Source: Plecoglossus altivelis (lineage: Eukaryota; Chordata; Actinopteri; Osmeriformes; Plecoglossidae). Taken from it: a DNA stretch of 64,000 nucleotides. The notes below the pieces were generated by a model that was given only the letters and a program-made list of their open reading frames with translations, was not told where the DNA came from and did no database searches. The translations under genes were made by a program, and so were the position numbers. Below are positions 40,040 through 52,163 of the stretch, piece by piece (the stretch's first letter is position 1; each line of letters starts with the position of its first letter). Where the stretch lies: positions 11,772,721 to 11,836,720 of the forward strand of contig BROE01000012.1 in the NCBI GenBank assembly GCA_036571765.1, given 5' to 3'.

Positions 40040-42739
40040 TTCACACCATCCATGGTTTGGTTGAATGTGGTGACTCAGATGTAAGAGAGTTTGAAAGTTT
40101 GTTTTTGACATTGTATTGGAAAGACCTGTGTGTTCGTATTGGAGGAGTGTGTGTTTGTGTGTGTGTGTGCGTGTGTTTGTTTGTGTGCGTAGGTGCGAGG
40201 GAGTTGAGAATTGCATGTTCTCGATCCCCTACCAGATCAGGTTCCTAAGATTTAACAATACCATCTGGGAAGCCTTCCACTTGATGAGGGTTCAAGTTCA
40301 ACTGAAAGCAAGTAGAACCAGACAATTAGGACAATTAATCTTTTAAAATGTCACTACAGAGACGGCTTGAGGCACACATGGGCTGTCAGAGTTTCTCTGT
40401 TTTGATGCTCATGTAACAGAGACGCACGCACCTTCAACGTTTGGAACCTGTAATCAAAGCAGCAAAGGCAGATTTGGCCATTGCTCTCTGGGACTGAACT
40501 TGAATAAAACTGAGAATTGAGGGAAAAAAATATGAGGGGGAAAAGTAAATAAAATGTGTTGTAATAAATGATATATTATATAGAATAAAAATATAGATAG
40601 CATGCGGAGTACCGATCATGTAACAAAGGTTTTTCAAGAGGAAAAATTGAAGTGAAATTATCGAATGATATGTGCTATTAGAAGATGGAGGATGACCAAA
40701 CGGAATCTAGATGGGTACTATGGAGACAGTATTATTAAATACATTTATCCGTCTTTTGGGCCACTCGCTTTGTAATATAGTTTTTATACCGTCCGTTTTA
40801 GAAACAAAGGAAAAGTACCTCAAGATCAAACATGAGACTATCCCACCATCCCAGAAATATTCGGCCGACCACAATGTAACGACAGCACAGTCACAGATGA
40901 ACAGCTCACCTGACATGCATCTTCCAACAGAGGATCAGATCACATCTCTCCTCAGTGGAGTTTTTAATTCCAGTGGGCGAACACAGACTGTTTTGAAAAC
41001 GTGTGCGCCCGGCATGGTACCTAAACGAATGTAGCAAAACAGAGTCCGAACACGAATCCAATCTCTTGGAGTGATTGACCTCGGGGTCTGGGTTGAGCTT
41101 GCCTCTCTTTAGAAAGTGATGAAGAGTTTTGAAACAGTCAGTACAGAAGCTCAGGTCAGTGTGTCACGGCAGAGAGTAAGTTGGAGAATGGTGGTAAATA
41201 TGTGTAGTTTCTGAGGCAAATCTTTGAAGCATAACTTTAAAGTTGAGTTTAGAATATGTATAATTTTACTTTCTCACGCAATGACAGCCTGTGCAGCACT
41301 AAGACATACAACATCCAGCACTTAGTCACACACCTCTTCATCAAACTCCATCATGTCACGACGATCATCCACCCTCCTCACCCTCCTGCCTTGAACAGAG
41401 GTGTTTTACATCTTCGGCTTTATAATGCGAAGTAACATCTGAGTGTATCTCCTTGGGCACAGGCGTCGGCTTCGAGGCTTTTAAAGACGGCGCTTTTTGC
41501 ATCAGTCGTTCAGCAGTTATCAACAGACAACTACGATAACAATGTTGCACCTCTTAAACTGTTTTCTCATTAGGAGCTTTCAAGTCAGTCGAACTGTTAA
41601 AGCTACCTCCAGTCCCCTGAGTAACTCATTTCTGCGTTAATTACCGCTAACACAACTAAAATGACTAATTTAATGTAGACAACCTGATTACAAATACAGT
41701 ACGTATATAGCACATTAAGAACAGGCAATTAGTGCAGCTTAATAGGCCGTTTGGTATATTGATTCTTTTTAAACATGTGTTAAGAACAGCGTAGACTATG
41801 CTTATGGAAAACACCGCAGAGTGCAAGCTAAATGTCACGGCAAAACTCGTGAATGTTTTCTTGGTGAGCAGAATAATCAGCAAAGTTGTTTATGTCTACA
41901 TAAAGTGAATCTTTAAAAAACACCAATATTTTGAGTAAATAAAGTCAAAAGCTTTAGTTCTCACTAGAGTTAACATATGCACGCAAGAACAAATGAGTGG
42001 TAATTTGATGAAAGTTTTCTGACTAAGGGCTTAACCTTCACTTTAATAGATGAAAGTCCTAAATTATTTAAATAGTTGTGGATGTCCTTGAATTTTTTAT
42101 GTTTAAAGAGCACTTGAACAGGCATGTCGCTACAAACACACGGTACTGAAAAACAAACGTAATCAGCCAAGGTTGCGTTGAGTGTTTTTATTGAGTTCGT
42201 TCAAAACCGTTACGTTTCATTTCCGCCATATGTGCTCTCTGTGTTAATCATAAGCACCACAGTGAAAACCACAAATTAGCATTTGAATTGATTTGCTGGA
42301 ACTGTTGTCAGGTAATTCAGTACATGTCCTTCCCTGGGGTCCTATTTTGTTCACTCGGTACGCTTTCCGTGTTAACAAAAAGGGTTGTGCTTTGTCCGAT
42401 TTAATCAGAACTGGTCTTTTAGAACCTCTGTATCCTTCAGAACTGGGAGGAGCAGGACGATGGGTGGTGCAAGACTGAAAGGTGGAAAGGGATGAGAGGA
42501 GAACGAGAGGAAAACGAGAGGAAGGAGAGGGCTCTTATTCTTTTCAGAAAGCGAGGGAGAAAAGGTCCCTCCCTTGGTGAAACAAAGGTGGCTCTAGTCG
42601 CGTCCAGCGCTGGGAACAGGCCTCTCCGTGGCATCTCCTGAATAGGAGGCCTTCACTCCTCAGCACTCCCAAGTGGACCTGCCAACACACCAACACACTC
42701 ACTTTGGGTCCCTTAGCAGTTGATTTCTCTGTCCTCTCC

Positions 42740-42741
<2 letters not shown>
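37766..42741. other. Non-coding with several GT/CA microsatellites
   Basis: Unique sequence broken by (CG)(CA)n at 39198-39240, (GT)n at 39975-40036 and imperfect (GT)n at 40146-40190. Spurious CVCV and HTHT frames arise from these. No gene recognised. Confidence 0.5.
39975..40036. repeat. (GT)n microsatellite
   Basis: About 30 uninterrupted GT units ending in GCGCG. Confidence 0.97.

Positions 42742-42807
<66 letters not shown>
42742..42807. repeat. (CA)n microsatellite
   Basis: About 32 uninterrupted CA units, flanked on the right by a C/T-rich stretch. Confidence 0.97.
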
Positions 42808-42811
<4 letters not shown>

Positions 42812-45155
42812 CCCCTTTCTTCCTCTCTACATCTCCATCCCTTCTTCCCCTCACTCCCCGCCTGTCCTTTTCTCCTTCTCTAACACGGGGAAAGAAAAAA
42901 GAAGAACAAAAGAAAGAAAGAAGAACGAGCATTAAAAGAGAGGTTGAAGCCCATCTGTGGAAGTGTAGTGTAATTACCCATGTCCCCTACTTCTGTACCA
43001 AGAGGGTCTTTTCCATTGTGGAGAGCCTGGAGTTGGACCTTCCCACCCCCAGTCCTCCCTTTGCCCTCCCTCTGGTGAGGGGTCTTAATGGCTCTGCCGG
43101 ACTGGCCCAGGTCATGCTGGGCTGGGCCAAGTCCATTATCCACGGTGATTTGTGTCCTAATGAAGCTGGATTTATCTGCCTTTATAGATGCTCTCTAAAC
43201 CTCCATGAGCCCCCAGGGTTCTGGCAACCCTCTGCCCCCAGTTACCTCCATCAGCATTGATAAGTGTGTGCGTGTGTGTGTGTGTGTGTGTGTTGTAGGG
43301 GAGGTGACATGGCACTGAATGATAAAGAGGCCTCCTGTATCATTTGAACACTGTACTAAGTCCCAACATGGACAATATGGCTAATACTTGTTCACAGAGA
43401 AAGGCATCACCGTGGTTGTTGTTATACCTGTTTAATTCCTGGTCATAGGTGATCTGTAGCACCCTATTCACCTGGATTAGTAGGTGGGTGTGGCCTAATG
43501 AGAGAGAGAGAGATAGATAGATAGATGGATAGAGAGGAGTCAGAACAGCATGGGTGTTCCCTCATTTGACAGTCACATTAAAGGCTATGGTAATCTACCA
43601 CTGACAAGAAAAATCAGTGTTCAATCCCTTGTTTACAAACAAACTTACCTCAGTTACATCTAGCAGTAGAGTTTTAAATTGTTATGAATGCAGAAGACAA
43701 TTTAAACACTTGGAGGACAGTATCTCCCTGTTCTCAGTTCACATAACGATATGGAACACATTCATCACAAATTAATCATTCACAGATGAACAAGCTAATG
43801 AGCTTGCGGGTCCTGAAAAGATGGCGAATTAATAAAAACAGCCTTCAAGCTGCGTGAATGTTGCATTGAGCAGAGAACAAAGCGGGGACGAGAGGAGAAC
43901 GTGAAAGGAAGGCGGAGGAACAGTGTCTCTATAATCCCTGCGTCTTTAGATGGTGGTTTCATAACACAGTTCTTCACTTGCGACGGAATCGAAAACATCC
44001 GTTTGCCCGTGTCTCATCACTTGCATAAATAAGACTGGCTGGCTGATAAGTGCATTAGTGGTTAATGTTTAGTTGTGCCTCCCTGGTTCTCCATTGAATC
44101 AAATAAACAAATGCAGCACTGCTCTCAGAAATGTGGAAATTGTATTTTTGATGCCGAGCCAATCCCCTGAAAATACTTCCGCTTTCATAAACCCAGGGGC
44201 GTTTGAAGACCTATAATCATAGAATATCATATATCATCGACAGATTTTCTCTCCCGGATTCTCTCAGTCTGTCTCTAACTCGCCATCGCCAACATCAACT
44301 GTTAAGTGCCTGTGCCGTGGGTGGTCATCATCGCTTGCAACCCTTTATGGTGACTATGCTTTTCCCAAATAACAGTCTGGTCATGTTTGCCCGGTAAACC
44401 ACATCTCCCCATGATCCTGCTGCAATATGCATGGATGACATGGACCCCACGGCACAGGCCACATCCATAATCCATGAGTTTGCATGTTGGACCGGAGTGG
44501 TGGATTTTATAGGGGATCGATTGATGATGTCTGGCAAGGGAGTAGTGAGAGGAATGTCCCAAACATGGGCCAGAGATAGCTGGTGTTTGACATGGAGGAG
44601 TGCCACTTGAGCCGTGTCCTATAATTCTCTAATTTCGTTCCATTCAAGGGACTGTAACCGTTGCAGCTCCGACCTCCCCTCGCTCTGCCAGCTCCATGGA
44701 TGGGGTGTGTTGTGATGGTGGTGGTGTGAGTTGTGGCGAGGTTGAATGATGGCCCATCAAGGGAAACACTGGGCCAGAGCAGATGGCCGGGTTTCTGGGC
44801 CAGGAAGACGAGGCCTCTTCAAGGCATGACTCAGAGGAGCGTGGTGGGACAAGGGAGTCAGGCAGCGAGGTAGGGGAGCTAGGGAGAGAGGGCGAGGGAG
44901 GGGGTGGGGGTGAAGGAATGAAATAGGACAGAGACTAGGGAAGGAGGGGATTGTTAGGGGGTTGGGGGGGGTTAATAAGGGAACGACGGAGGAGGGAAGA
45001 TAGCTGGAGAGGTAGAGGGCGTAAGACCCACAGGGAGCCTGTCAGCCAGGGAGGGAACAGAGGAGAGGAAGAGGGGGAGGCTCAGAACAATGAGGAAGAC
45101 AGGAGCTGCTGATCCACTCCTGTTTTTGGGTGAACGACAGATAAGGGGAGGAGAG

Positions 45156-45214
<59 letters not shown>

Positions 45215-47410
45215 GCTTGTAGGAAAGAAAACATGTCTCATTTGTATTCCAGGTCCGTTTTGCTAAGTGCACTAGGGGTTAGTACTTGTACACAGAGAAC
45301 CAGCCCACGGGCCTGCTGCTGCTGCTGGTGCTGCTGTTGCTGTTGCTTACTGATTTATTGAGGACTCTGACACACTCTCAACAGTTCTGTGGGAAACTTT
45401 CCCGTGGGCAGTGACGGAGCATTAAAAGTCATTCTACTCAGAGAGGTAGGAGATGAAAAGACCCGCTCACACAGCCGCACAACACCCGGTTGTGACAAAT
45501 ACAACAGTGTGCCTTGAAATGCCTCGTAATTCTATTTATTCAGCATTGAACCTTGTGCTGCACTCAACATAAATGGATTGCCAATCACTTGTTTGACAGT
45601 CCTGCATGATAGCAAAGCAAGGACAACGTGTCTAAGAGCTTCTGCGCTCAGACCTCCAAATTGGTCAATCAAGCCATGAGCTCACATTATATTGTAATCA
45701 TCAAAAGAGCAAATCATAAATATTAAATAAAAAAACAAAATTGTTATAATCTTACCGTTCTGTTCTTTGAAACCATAAAGCCATTACAATAAACAATTTT
45801 TTTTAATGAAATCCCATGTTTGTTACTTATGTTATTGTTGTTGGGGTAAACCAGTACATACATAAAATGCTTTGCCTGCAGTGATTTAGGCTACCCGTGG
45901 AGCAGGATTGGTCCTGTATTATAATATTTATATATTTATAACATTTTAACTACATAATCGGTGGTTCTGTTGTGATATAGTCTGTCACATTAAGTTTATT
46001 GTACGAACAGACTACAAACTGCTTGAACAGTAAAAAAAAAAAAAAAATCTAATGTCTCTTTGTGAGAAGTAATGACATTTAAGCCTTGTGGATTTCTACA
46101 TCAGTCCAAGTGGGACTATAGAGAATAGTCGGAGAGGAGGAGAAAGAAAAATGAATACGAAAAAACGAACTCAGTGGTGTTTTACGTTAAAGCTGTCTGA
46201 GCAGAATGACTGAATCGACCTCTAAATATACCACTTTATAAAATAAAACACAGCGAACTGTTTCGTTTTTATATACCTAGGTAAGCCCACCTCCATTTTC
46301 TCTATAGCCAGTAATCCCGCAGTTTTCGACCCAAGACACGGATGAAAAAAACGTCCCAGTGAATCAACTTTCTAAATCGGATCAATTACCAATTAGAAAC
46401 TTTCACAGTAAGATTCATGGGGAGAGTGAAACAGCATCTCCTAGTGGTCATAAATTGCACTTGCACCCAATCATTGCGTTTTTCCAAGTGTCAGCCTTCT
46501 CCATAGCAACAGCCCTACGTAGCAACAACTTCACATTAATCAAGGACATCTTTTATACACTTTCTCCACATTCAGATTAATACTGGATTTGTCGTCTTTC
46601 ATACTTGGGTACAGAAGACAACGTGATGGTAACACATTGGTTGCGACAGACAGCCTACCATGTTTGAGACACTGACGCAAATAGCTTCTCTGACCATTCC
46701 GTGCACGGATACACCGCACAAAGACCGTAGATAGAGCTCTGTATTGATCCTGACTCATCTGAATGAGGTTGAACAATGAATCACAGGTTGGTTCAAGACA
46801 AAAAGTAATTTTCTTGACAAATCAGAATCCACAAACACCAGCATTTGTATTCCAACTTCTCTTTTTTTTTAAAGTTCATTATCCCCTGGGATTTCAGAGC
46901 ATGAAATCAGTTGGACAGGGAATGCCCTGGGGTAAACTAGTGTAATTTCAGTCGCACAATGCAGTGCTTTGATCAGACTTTGCAGTAGCTTTAAAGAGTG
47001 CATGCGTCTGTCTGCCTACCTGCCACTCCACAGGCCCTGCAGTACAGAAATGACCGAGACAAAACCAAGGACTGTAGACTGAATTTCAAATGTAAAACCC
47101 TACAGAGCAGCAAGGAAGAAAGGACACATTTCATATATCTAGACACCTTGAAGTACATGTGATTTGTATGCCACTGCATTTCCAGTCATTGCTGTTTATA
47201 ATTGAAAGGTAAGACTGGTGTACGCAATGAATAAAATACAGTTCTCCGACTTCAAAAAACAACATTCTGTGGGGGGGAACCAGGAAGTATGAATTTTGTA
47301 CACCCAAGCTGACAACAGGGTGTTTTACTCCTTTGTAGTAAAAACCCCCCAAACAATGCTGGCTACTGAGAAAAGAGGGTAAAAATATTAATGTTAGAAT
47401 AGAGTCACAA
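42808..47410. other. Non-coding, no gene recognised
   Basis: Contains (GT)n at 43266-43292, GA/GATA repeats at 43500-43535, a purine-rich stretch at 44840-45110, a CTG-type trinucleotide patch at 45313-45350 and an A16 run at 46032-46047. Remaining sequence is AT-rich and unassigned. Confidence 0.5.
45157..45211. repeat. (GT)n microsatellite
   Basis: About 27 uninterrupted GT units. Confidence 0.97.
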
Positions 47411-47650
47411 GCACAAGTATTGGTGACACAATTACTGGTAGCACAACTACTGGTAACACAATTACTGGTAATGGAATTACTGGTAACACAATTACTGGTA
47501 GCACAACTACTGGTAACTCAATTACTGGTAATAGAATTACTGGTAACACAATTACTGGTAGCACAACTACTGGTAGCACAATTACTGGTAATTGAATTAC
47601 TGGTAACACAATTACTGGTAGCACAACTACTGGTAGCACAATTACTGGTA
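47411..47650. repeat. 15-bp minisatellite with 60-bp higher order
   Basis: The unit is ACACAATTACTGGTA; 16 copies. Four variants (ACACAATTA, GCACAACTA, ACACAATTA/GCACAATTA, ATNGAATTA) succeed each other in the same order nearly four times, so the real period is 60 bp. Open frames on both strands (QLLVT, VLPVI) are by-products. Confidence 0.94.
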
Positions 47651-48693
47651 GCACCGCAGCTTTCCTCAATGTCAACGACCACGACCACAGACCTCTAACC
47701 TCGCCATCTTATGGTTTGCAATTGTGATACGCACACACAAACTCATATCTGAAGGATCTAAAAGATTAATGACGAGCTCAGGAACATGAAAAGATTTCAG
47801 ACGCAGTGCGGGCTCTGATGAAATGTATGTGTTACAAAGAGAGAAGTCTTTATTCTCCTCGAGCGATGGTGGTGTCTCTCAGAGGCACGTGTCACTGAGA
47901 AGGCATGACAAGAAGCTCCTGACGACATACGTGGGCACATAACTTCAGGTTGTCTGATGACATGACGAGCCTGTTTCCCCAGCAACATCCACGCTTTGGA
48001 GCCACTGGGAAACTCTTATACTCCACCAACAGTGACTTTTAAGAAACGATTTCTGTTATTAGGTACTTTCACACAATACATTGAATGCCCTTTGTCATGC
48101 AAATACAACCAAAGGAAATATTCCAAGGTAAAAGTTATCTAACTGGATAACCTTGTTTTCAAAGTGTAACAACACACATACAAGCTTCTTTGAAGTCGAC
48201 AGTAGTGGTTGTGTTTGCAATTCATAAAGCCAACAGTTCCTTCACATCAACACCACTTTCAATTCATCCTTGGATTCACAAATCAACAAATCTCAGACTA
48301 CGAGTGTTTTTAGTAGAAGGCACTATTTCTTAACACATGACATGATCGTACGAAACAAGTTGAGACGTCTGGTTTCCTTTTGACAAACTGTCTCCCTTGG
48401 GTGACACAGAAAATGTCAGGCTTTGACGTATTTAGAGACTAAATCAAACGAAGGCGCTGAAGAAGGTGCCATGTTCAGCCAGGCGTGGGGGCTCTTGCCA
48501 GCAACCAACCATCCGGGGGGGTGAAGACATCGCTGTCTGGCCATTACATGGTGAGTGGCATGAGAAATCACTCAGTGCGTATGAGTCTGTCTAGGTGTGT
48601 GTCTGGGTCATGGGCTTGATCCCTGGTGGGCAAAGCCAGAGAGGTCTGAAAGATACCACTGTCTCCCACCAAATATGTGCAAGAAGTGTAGAG

Positions 48694-48770
<77 letters not shown>

Positions 48771-50960
48771 CGTGCGTGCAGTTAACACCAACAGTCCAGT
48801 GACGTACAACTTGTTATTTTTGTGCCCTAGCTAGCATCTTAAGTCTGATATGAAAAAATCACGCAGACTGTACAAGTACAGTCCAGAATGCAGACCATTA
48901 TATTCAATTAATTTTTGTATACTTGATAAAAAGTCAAGGGTTTGAAGCAGCAAACTAGCATGGTTTACTGGTATGGACCTCTTTAGCATTTGTTTCTACT
49001 GCCTAACTTTCCTGTTAATATCCAGGGGGAAATCTGTAGAGAGCAACAACTACCACAGTAATCCATGTTTTCTGCAAAGGCTAGAAGTAGAATGGTTTGG
49101 TTTCCAGCCATAAAACTGGAAGTGCTACAGAACATATAAGTCCAATAACATGTGAACTGGAAATGGCAGTGTTTGTGTGGTAGAGTGCAGGTCTACAATT
49201 TGTGTGTGGAGATTCACACAAAAAGTAGGCTATTCAATTATTCACAGCAGTATAGCGGTTCGAATTGACAGAAGTGCCTTGTTCTCTCCAACTACGAAAT
49301 CTATTTTTCTATCGGTCTGTCCATCTACTAAATCAATATATGCATTTAATCTCTTCCATGCACTGAATCAATCAAGTCGAATCAGTTTCATATGAAAACG
49401 TTTGAGACCTTTGTCAAAGGAGGGGAAAGTGGAGGATTTTCCCACTTAAGGCTCAGTAGGACTCATTAAAACACAGCTTCATTTCTACCCCTGCAACTGT
49501 GTAAGCACACTAATCTAGTGCTAGTTAAAACATCGACTGACCATGATTGAGCGGAAGTCGCATTTTTAAATAGTTGGCTTGAACTTGAACTACTACTTAC
49601 TTGAACTTGAAGTGCAGTTGGAAAGAATATTGGGTTTAACCAAGTACATAAAAGGGAGATGCATTAGTGCTCAACGCCGCAAATCCGCAGACACTAGATG
49701 AAATGAGGAAGCTGAAATCCAGATTTTAAGGCTACCGAATAGAAAAGCATGCCCTTAATTAATTCAGTTTCTCAACCGAAGTGATATACCCTCAGGCAAA
49801 AGTGGTACATCTTAATTTTCAATCCATGATCACTCAGACACAATGCTACAGGATTGGTGGAACAAAACAGAGATAGCAGAGCCTCTAAGAACGAAGCACT
49901 GAATAAATCGCTATTTCAGCATGTATGAGAAAAGGAAGAGAGCCATTCTGATTCACCTCACTAAACTTGCCACAGGCAGCCCATCTACGCTCTTACAAGA
50001 CTAAAATGGTAGCTCAAATAAGGCAGAGCAGCCACTGAGTTTCAATGAATGCGAAAGCAGGTATGACGAAACGTATCATTCACCTGAGATGCATGAGGAC
50101 GTCATGCTGGGCCTGTCCCTTCATAGTTTAGGATATGATCAACTGAATGGGCTACAGGTTCGCAGGTGACTAAAGTAAAGAACATTTTCTAAAATGGTAC
50201 AAGTGACCCAGGACAAAACATCTAAAGCTTGTAACCAATATCTTACTGAGCTTTTGGGGTCATTAAATGGCATTTAACGATTCAGACCTTGTAAGCGGAA
50301 CCTACAGTACAACACAAGATGATTTTTTCTGTGTATGTCAGGATGAAAGGAGACAAAAGGGAAGGAAGCGACAGATTATTGAATCTAGATCCATCGCATT
50401 ATTATTATTTTTTTTTACAACAACAGAAGGATAAATGTACCTCACCAATTAGCATGAGTTTACCAGCCGCTGGTTTGGAAAAGATACATTAAAATTGATC
50501 AACACAATGAGACTTTGATTTGAGGCACTTTTACTTTCAATGGCAGAAATCAAAAGATGCAGTCTGAACAGGATTACTTGACCAATGCTATCCTAACAAC
50601 TGAGCACTGAAAGTGCGGCAATTATTGATTACATTCAAGAGAATTGTCAACTCAGTGATTAAGGCAACTTTAACTATAACTGACTTTGGGATGTAAAGTT
50701 TTAAAGTTTATACAAGTTTTTTAAAAACTTTCTAAAGTGAAAAACAAACGGGCATAAAATAAGCTACATGACCCATAAACATATGGAGTTACAAGCAACA
50801 TTAAAACACGATTTAAAAAGAAAAAGGACAGGGCGTTCTTACAATCCACCAGGTAGCATAAAGTAAAGAGCCTATGAAGAACCAAAACGTGATACAATTC
50901 TCCAACATTAAAGTGAACTACGTTGAGCATAGTAGTATGGAAAAAGCAGTAAAAACGTGC
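47651..50960. other. Non-coding, includes dctpp1 3' side
   Basis: Unique AT-rich sequence downstream of dctpp1 (minus strand). I see no AATAAA on the minus strand close behind the stop; the dctpp1 3' UTR end is unknown. A T10 run at 50407-50416 would read as A10 in the dctpp1 sense. Confidence 0.5.
48695..48780. repeat. (GT)n-(GC)n compound microsatellite
   Basis: About 33 GT units followed by GCGCGCGCGCGTGCGTGC, alternating purine/pyrimidine throughout and Z-DNA-prone. Confidence 0.96.
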
Positions 50961-51497
50961 TCAGTCTTTGTATTCGGTGTACTTCTTTGCTGAACCGTGC
51001 ACCTTGCTGGCTGGATACTTCAACCGGTTAAGGGCCATTTTACGGAGTACCGCTTGAGGTAAATCCACGTGGCATTTCTCTGCAAGCTCCACGAGATAAA
51101 TAAAGACGTCACTGAGTTCTTGTGCGAGGTTCTCCCGCTCCGCATCGGTCCAGTTGGGCAATCCCTCGTCCACTTCTCCACGCCACTGGAATAGCTCGGA
51201 GACTTCACCCACCTCTCCGACCATGGCGAGAAGAAGGTTGCGGGGCTTGTGAAACTGATTCCAGTCTCGCTCGTCTGTAAACTCCGCTTGCATCCGCCGA
51301 ACATCTTCGATGGTTGGTTCGGAACTGAAGGAAAACCTCGCTGGTACTGGAGTGTCTTTCTCGGTCTGTTTCGAATCATTATCCCCATTTGTAGAAGTTG
51401 ACATTGAGTGCAACTCCTTAGAAAGGCCATTTGTAAAGTTTGATGAGAAGGACATGTTGCTTTTCATACCTTGCACGTCACCACCATTCATTGCCAT
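50961..51497 (-). CDS. dctpp1: dCTP pyrophosphatase 1, intronless
   Basis: Hydrolyses dCTP and modified dCTPs to the monophosphate and pyrophosphate, controlling the dCTP pool. It is an all-alpha MazG-like NTP pyrophosphatase that acts as a tetramer. The frame gives 178 residues in one uninterrupted exon. The N-terminal ~50 residues are Ser/Asn/Thr-rich and look disordered. The conserved domain spans about 54-160: FSFSSEPTIEDVRR, ERDWNQFHKPRNLLLA, GEVGEVSELFQW, then AQELSDVFIYL. Metal ligands are visible as Glu95, Glu98, Glu127 and Asp130, the same spacing as E63/E66/E95/D98 of mammalian DCTPP1. The start ATG has A at -3 and G at +4; inner Met3, Met11 and Met15 exist but are less well placed. 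It ends KKYTEYKD. The human gene has introns as I recall it, so an intronless copy could be an old retrocopy or a fish-specific structure. The frame is intact and all ligands are present, so it is likely functional. Divergent with gatb. Confidence 0.93.
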   Translation of the reverse strand: MAMNGGDVQGMKSNMSFSSNFTNGLSKELHSMSTSTNGDNDSKQTEKDTPVPARFSFSSEPTIEDVRRMQAEFTDERDWNQFHKPRNLLLAMVGEVGEVSELFQWRGEVDEGLPNWTDAERENLAQELSDVFIYLVELAEKCHVDLPQAVLRKMALNRLKYPASKVHGSAKKYTEYKD

Positions 51498-51733
51498 CGT
51501 ATTTTACTATATTGTCACAAAAGCCGAGCCCCAATGAAATATTACTTTACCTATTAAAACACCCCCTACCAACCATGTGGAAAAACTCCCGCCACAAGCA
51601 AGGATGTTTCGTCTTTTCTTCTTCTTGTATTACTACGGTTGGTATCAAGCTTGTTGGTGAATTACCGCCACCTTATGTTCCGGCGTGTCGATCAGACAAA
51701 TGCCTTAAAGTAAATCGAAATCCGTAAAAAAAT

Positions 51734-51759
51734 TATACGTATATACGTATATACGTATA
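51734..51759. repeat. Perfect 26-bp TATACGTA palindrome
   Basis: Three ACGTATAT-type steps form a self-complementary 26-bp block inside the dctpp1-gatb spacer, flanked by AATTA/TAATT ends. It could extrude as a cruciform. It may be a simple (ACGTATAT)n repeat with no function. Confidence 0.7.
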
Positions 51760-51853
51760 TAATTAACATAAACAACATTTTATCTTTCATCATTTAGAAC
51801 CTGTCAGTTTGTCTTACAAAAAAATCTCTATCCTTGTAAGAAAGGCACTTCAG

Positions 51854-51884
51854 CCGGAAATGTCGTAAATAAATATCCGGAAAT
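51854..51884 (+). promoter_or_regulatory. Paired ETS-type motifs upstream of gatb
   Basis: The octamer CCGGAAAT occurs twice, starting at 51854 and 51877 (23 bp apart), about 80-110 bp upstream of the gatb start. ETS family members such as GABP bind CCGGAA cores and drive many nuclear genes for mitochondrial proteins. Binding itself is inferred. Confidence 0.45.
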
Positions 51885-51950
51885 CTAAAATAGGAGACGC
51901 TCAGAGTTGTGGTTTGTGGAGTCCTTTTTCATATCTCTTCCACATTGAAA

Positions 51951-52037
51951 ATGATTTATAATGACTACAGTCCACACAGTCCACTTACTGAGCAACATGG
52001 CTGCGTCCTCTGCAGGATCGAGTGCCCTCCTATTTAG
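51951..52037 (+). other. Possible overlapping uORF at gatb
   Basis: ATG at 51951 opens a 28-codon frame, +1 relative to gatb, ending with TAG at 52035-52037. It overlaps both candidate gatb starts (51961, 51997). It has A at -3 but not G at +4. If the mRNA begins upstream of 51951 it could reduce gatb translation; if the TSS lies downstream it is irrelevant. Confidence 0.25.
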
Positions 52038-52163
52038 TATATCAAAACAAGTAGCAAAGCTTTACACACAAATGATCCTTTATCGTAGTCAAAGGTGTGT
52101 TGTCAGGCAAATAGCCACATCTGCTATTCGACGCCAAAGTCAACCACAACTCAAAAGAAAAAG
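51961..52163 (+). CDS. gatb: gatb exon 1 (mitochondrial presequence)
   Basis: Codes residues 1-67 plus two bases of Ser68; the donor is AAG|GTAGGA. The segment lacks acidic residues and is rich in Arg, Lys, Gln and Ser, as expected for a cleavable mitochondrial import signal. Two in-frame starts exist, at 51961 and 51997; the second has the better Kozak context. The end is set by the donor and by the frame of exon 2. The start is the least certain part of the gene. Confidence 0.85.

Larger units (their letters stand above)
51498..51960. promoter_or_regulatory. Shared divergent promoter region, dctpp1 / gatb
   Basis: The 463 bp between the two start codons contain no convincing placed TATA box, but do hold three ETS/GABP-type cores: TTCCGG at 51678-51683, CCGGAA at 51854-51859 and CCGGAA at 51877-51882. 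There is also an E2F-like TCCCGCCA at 51587-51594 and a CCAAT at 51531-51535. ETS sites in a short head-to-head spacer are typical of housekeeping and mitochondrial genes. That both genes use it is inferred from geometry. Transcription starts are not visible, and the TSS of gatb must lie in the last part of the spacer. Confidence 0.6.

Noticed and set aside
47394..47698. Hydrophobic VLPVI / QLLVT frames
   Set aside because: Produced by the 15-bp minisatellite; not membrane proteins.
49160..49275. Possible tRNA-derived element (GGTAGAGTGCAGGTCT ... GGTTCGAATT)
   Set aside because: A-box and B-box-like words occur but too far apart and the arms do not pair; too degenerate to call.
1..50960. 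Coding exons of a neighbouring gene such as fbxw7, expected near gatb from human synteny
   Set aside because: I looked for WD-repeat or F-box coding blocks on both strands and saw none; the stretch behaves as gene desert.
51020..51430. 136-codon minus-strand frame overlapping dctpp1
   Set aside because: Shifted-frame shadow of the real dctpp1 coding sequence.
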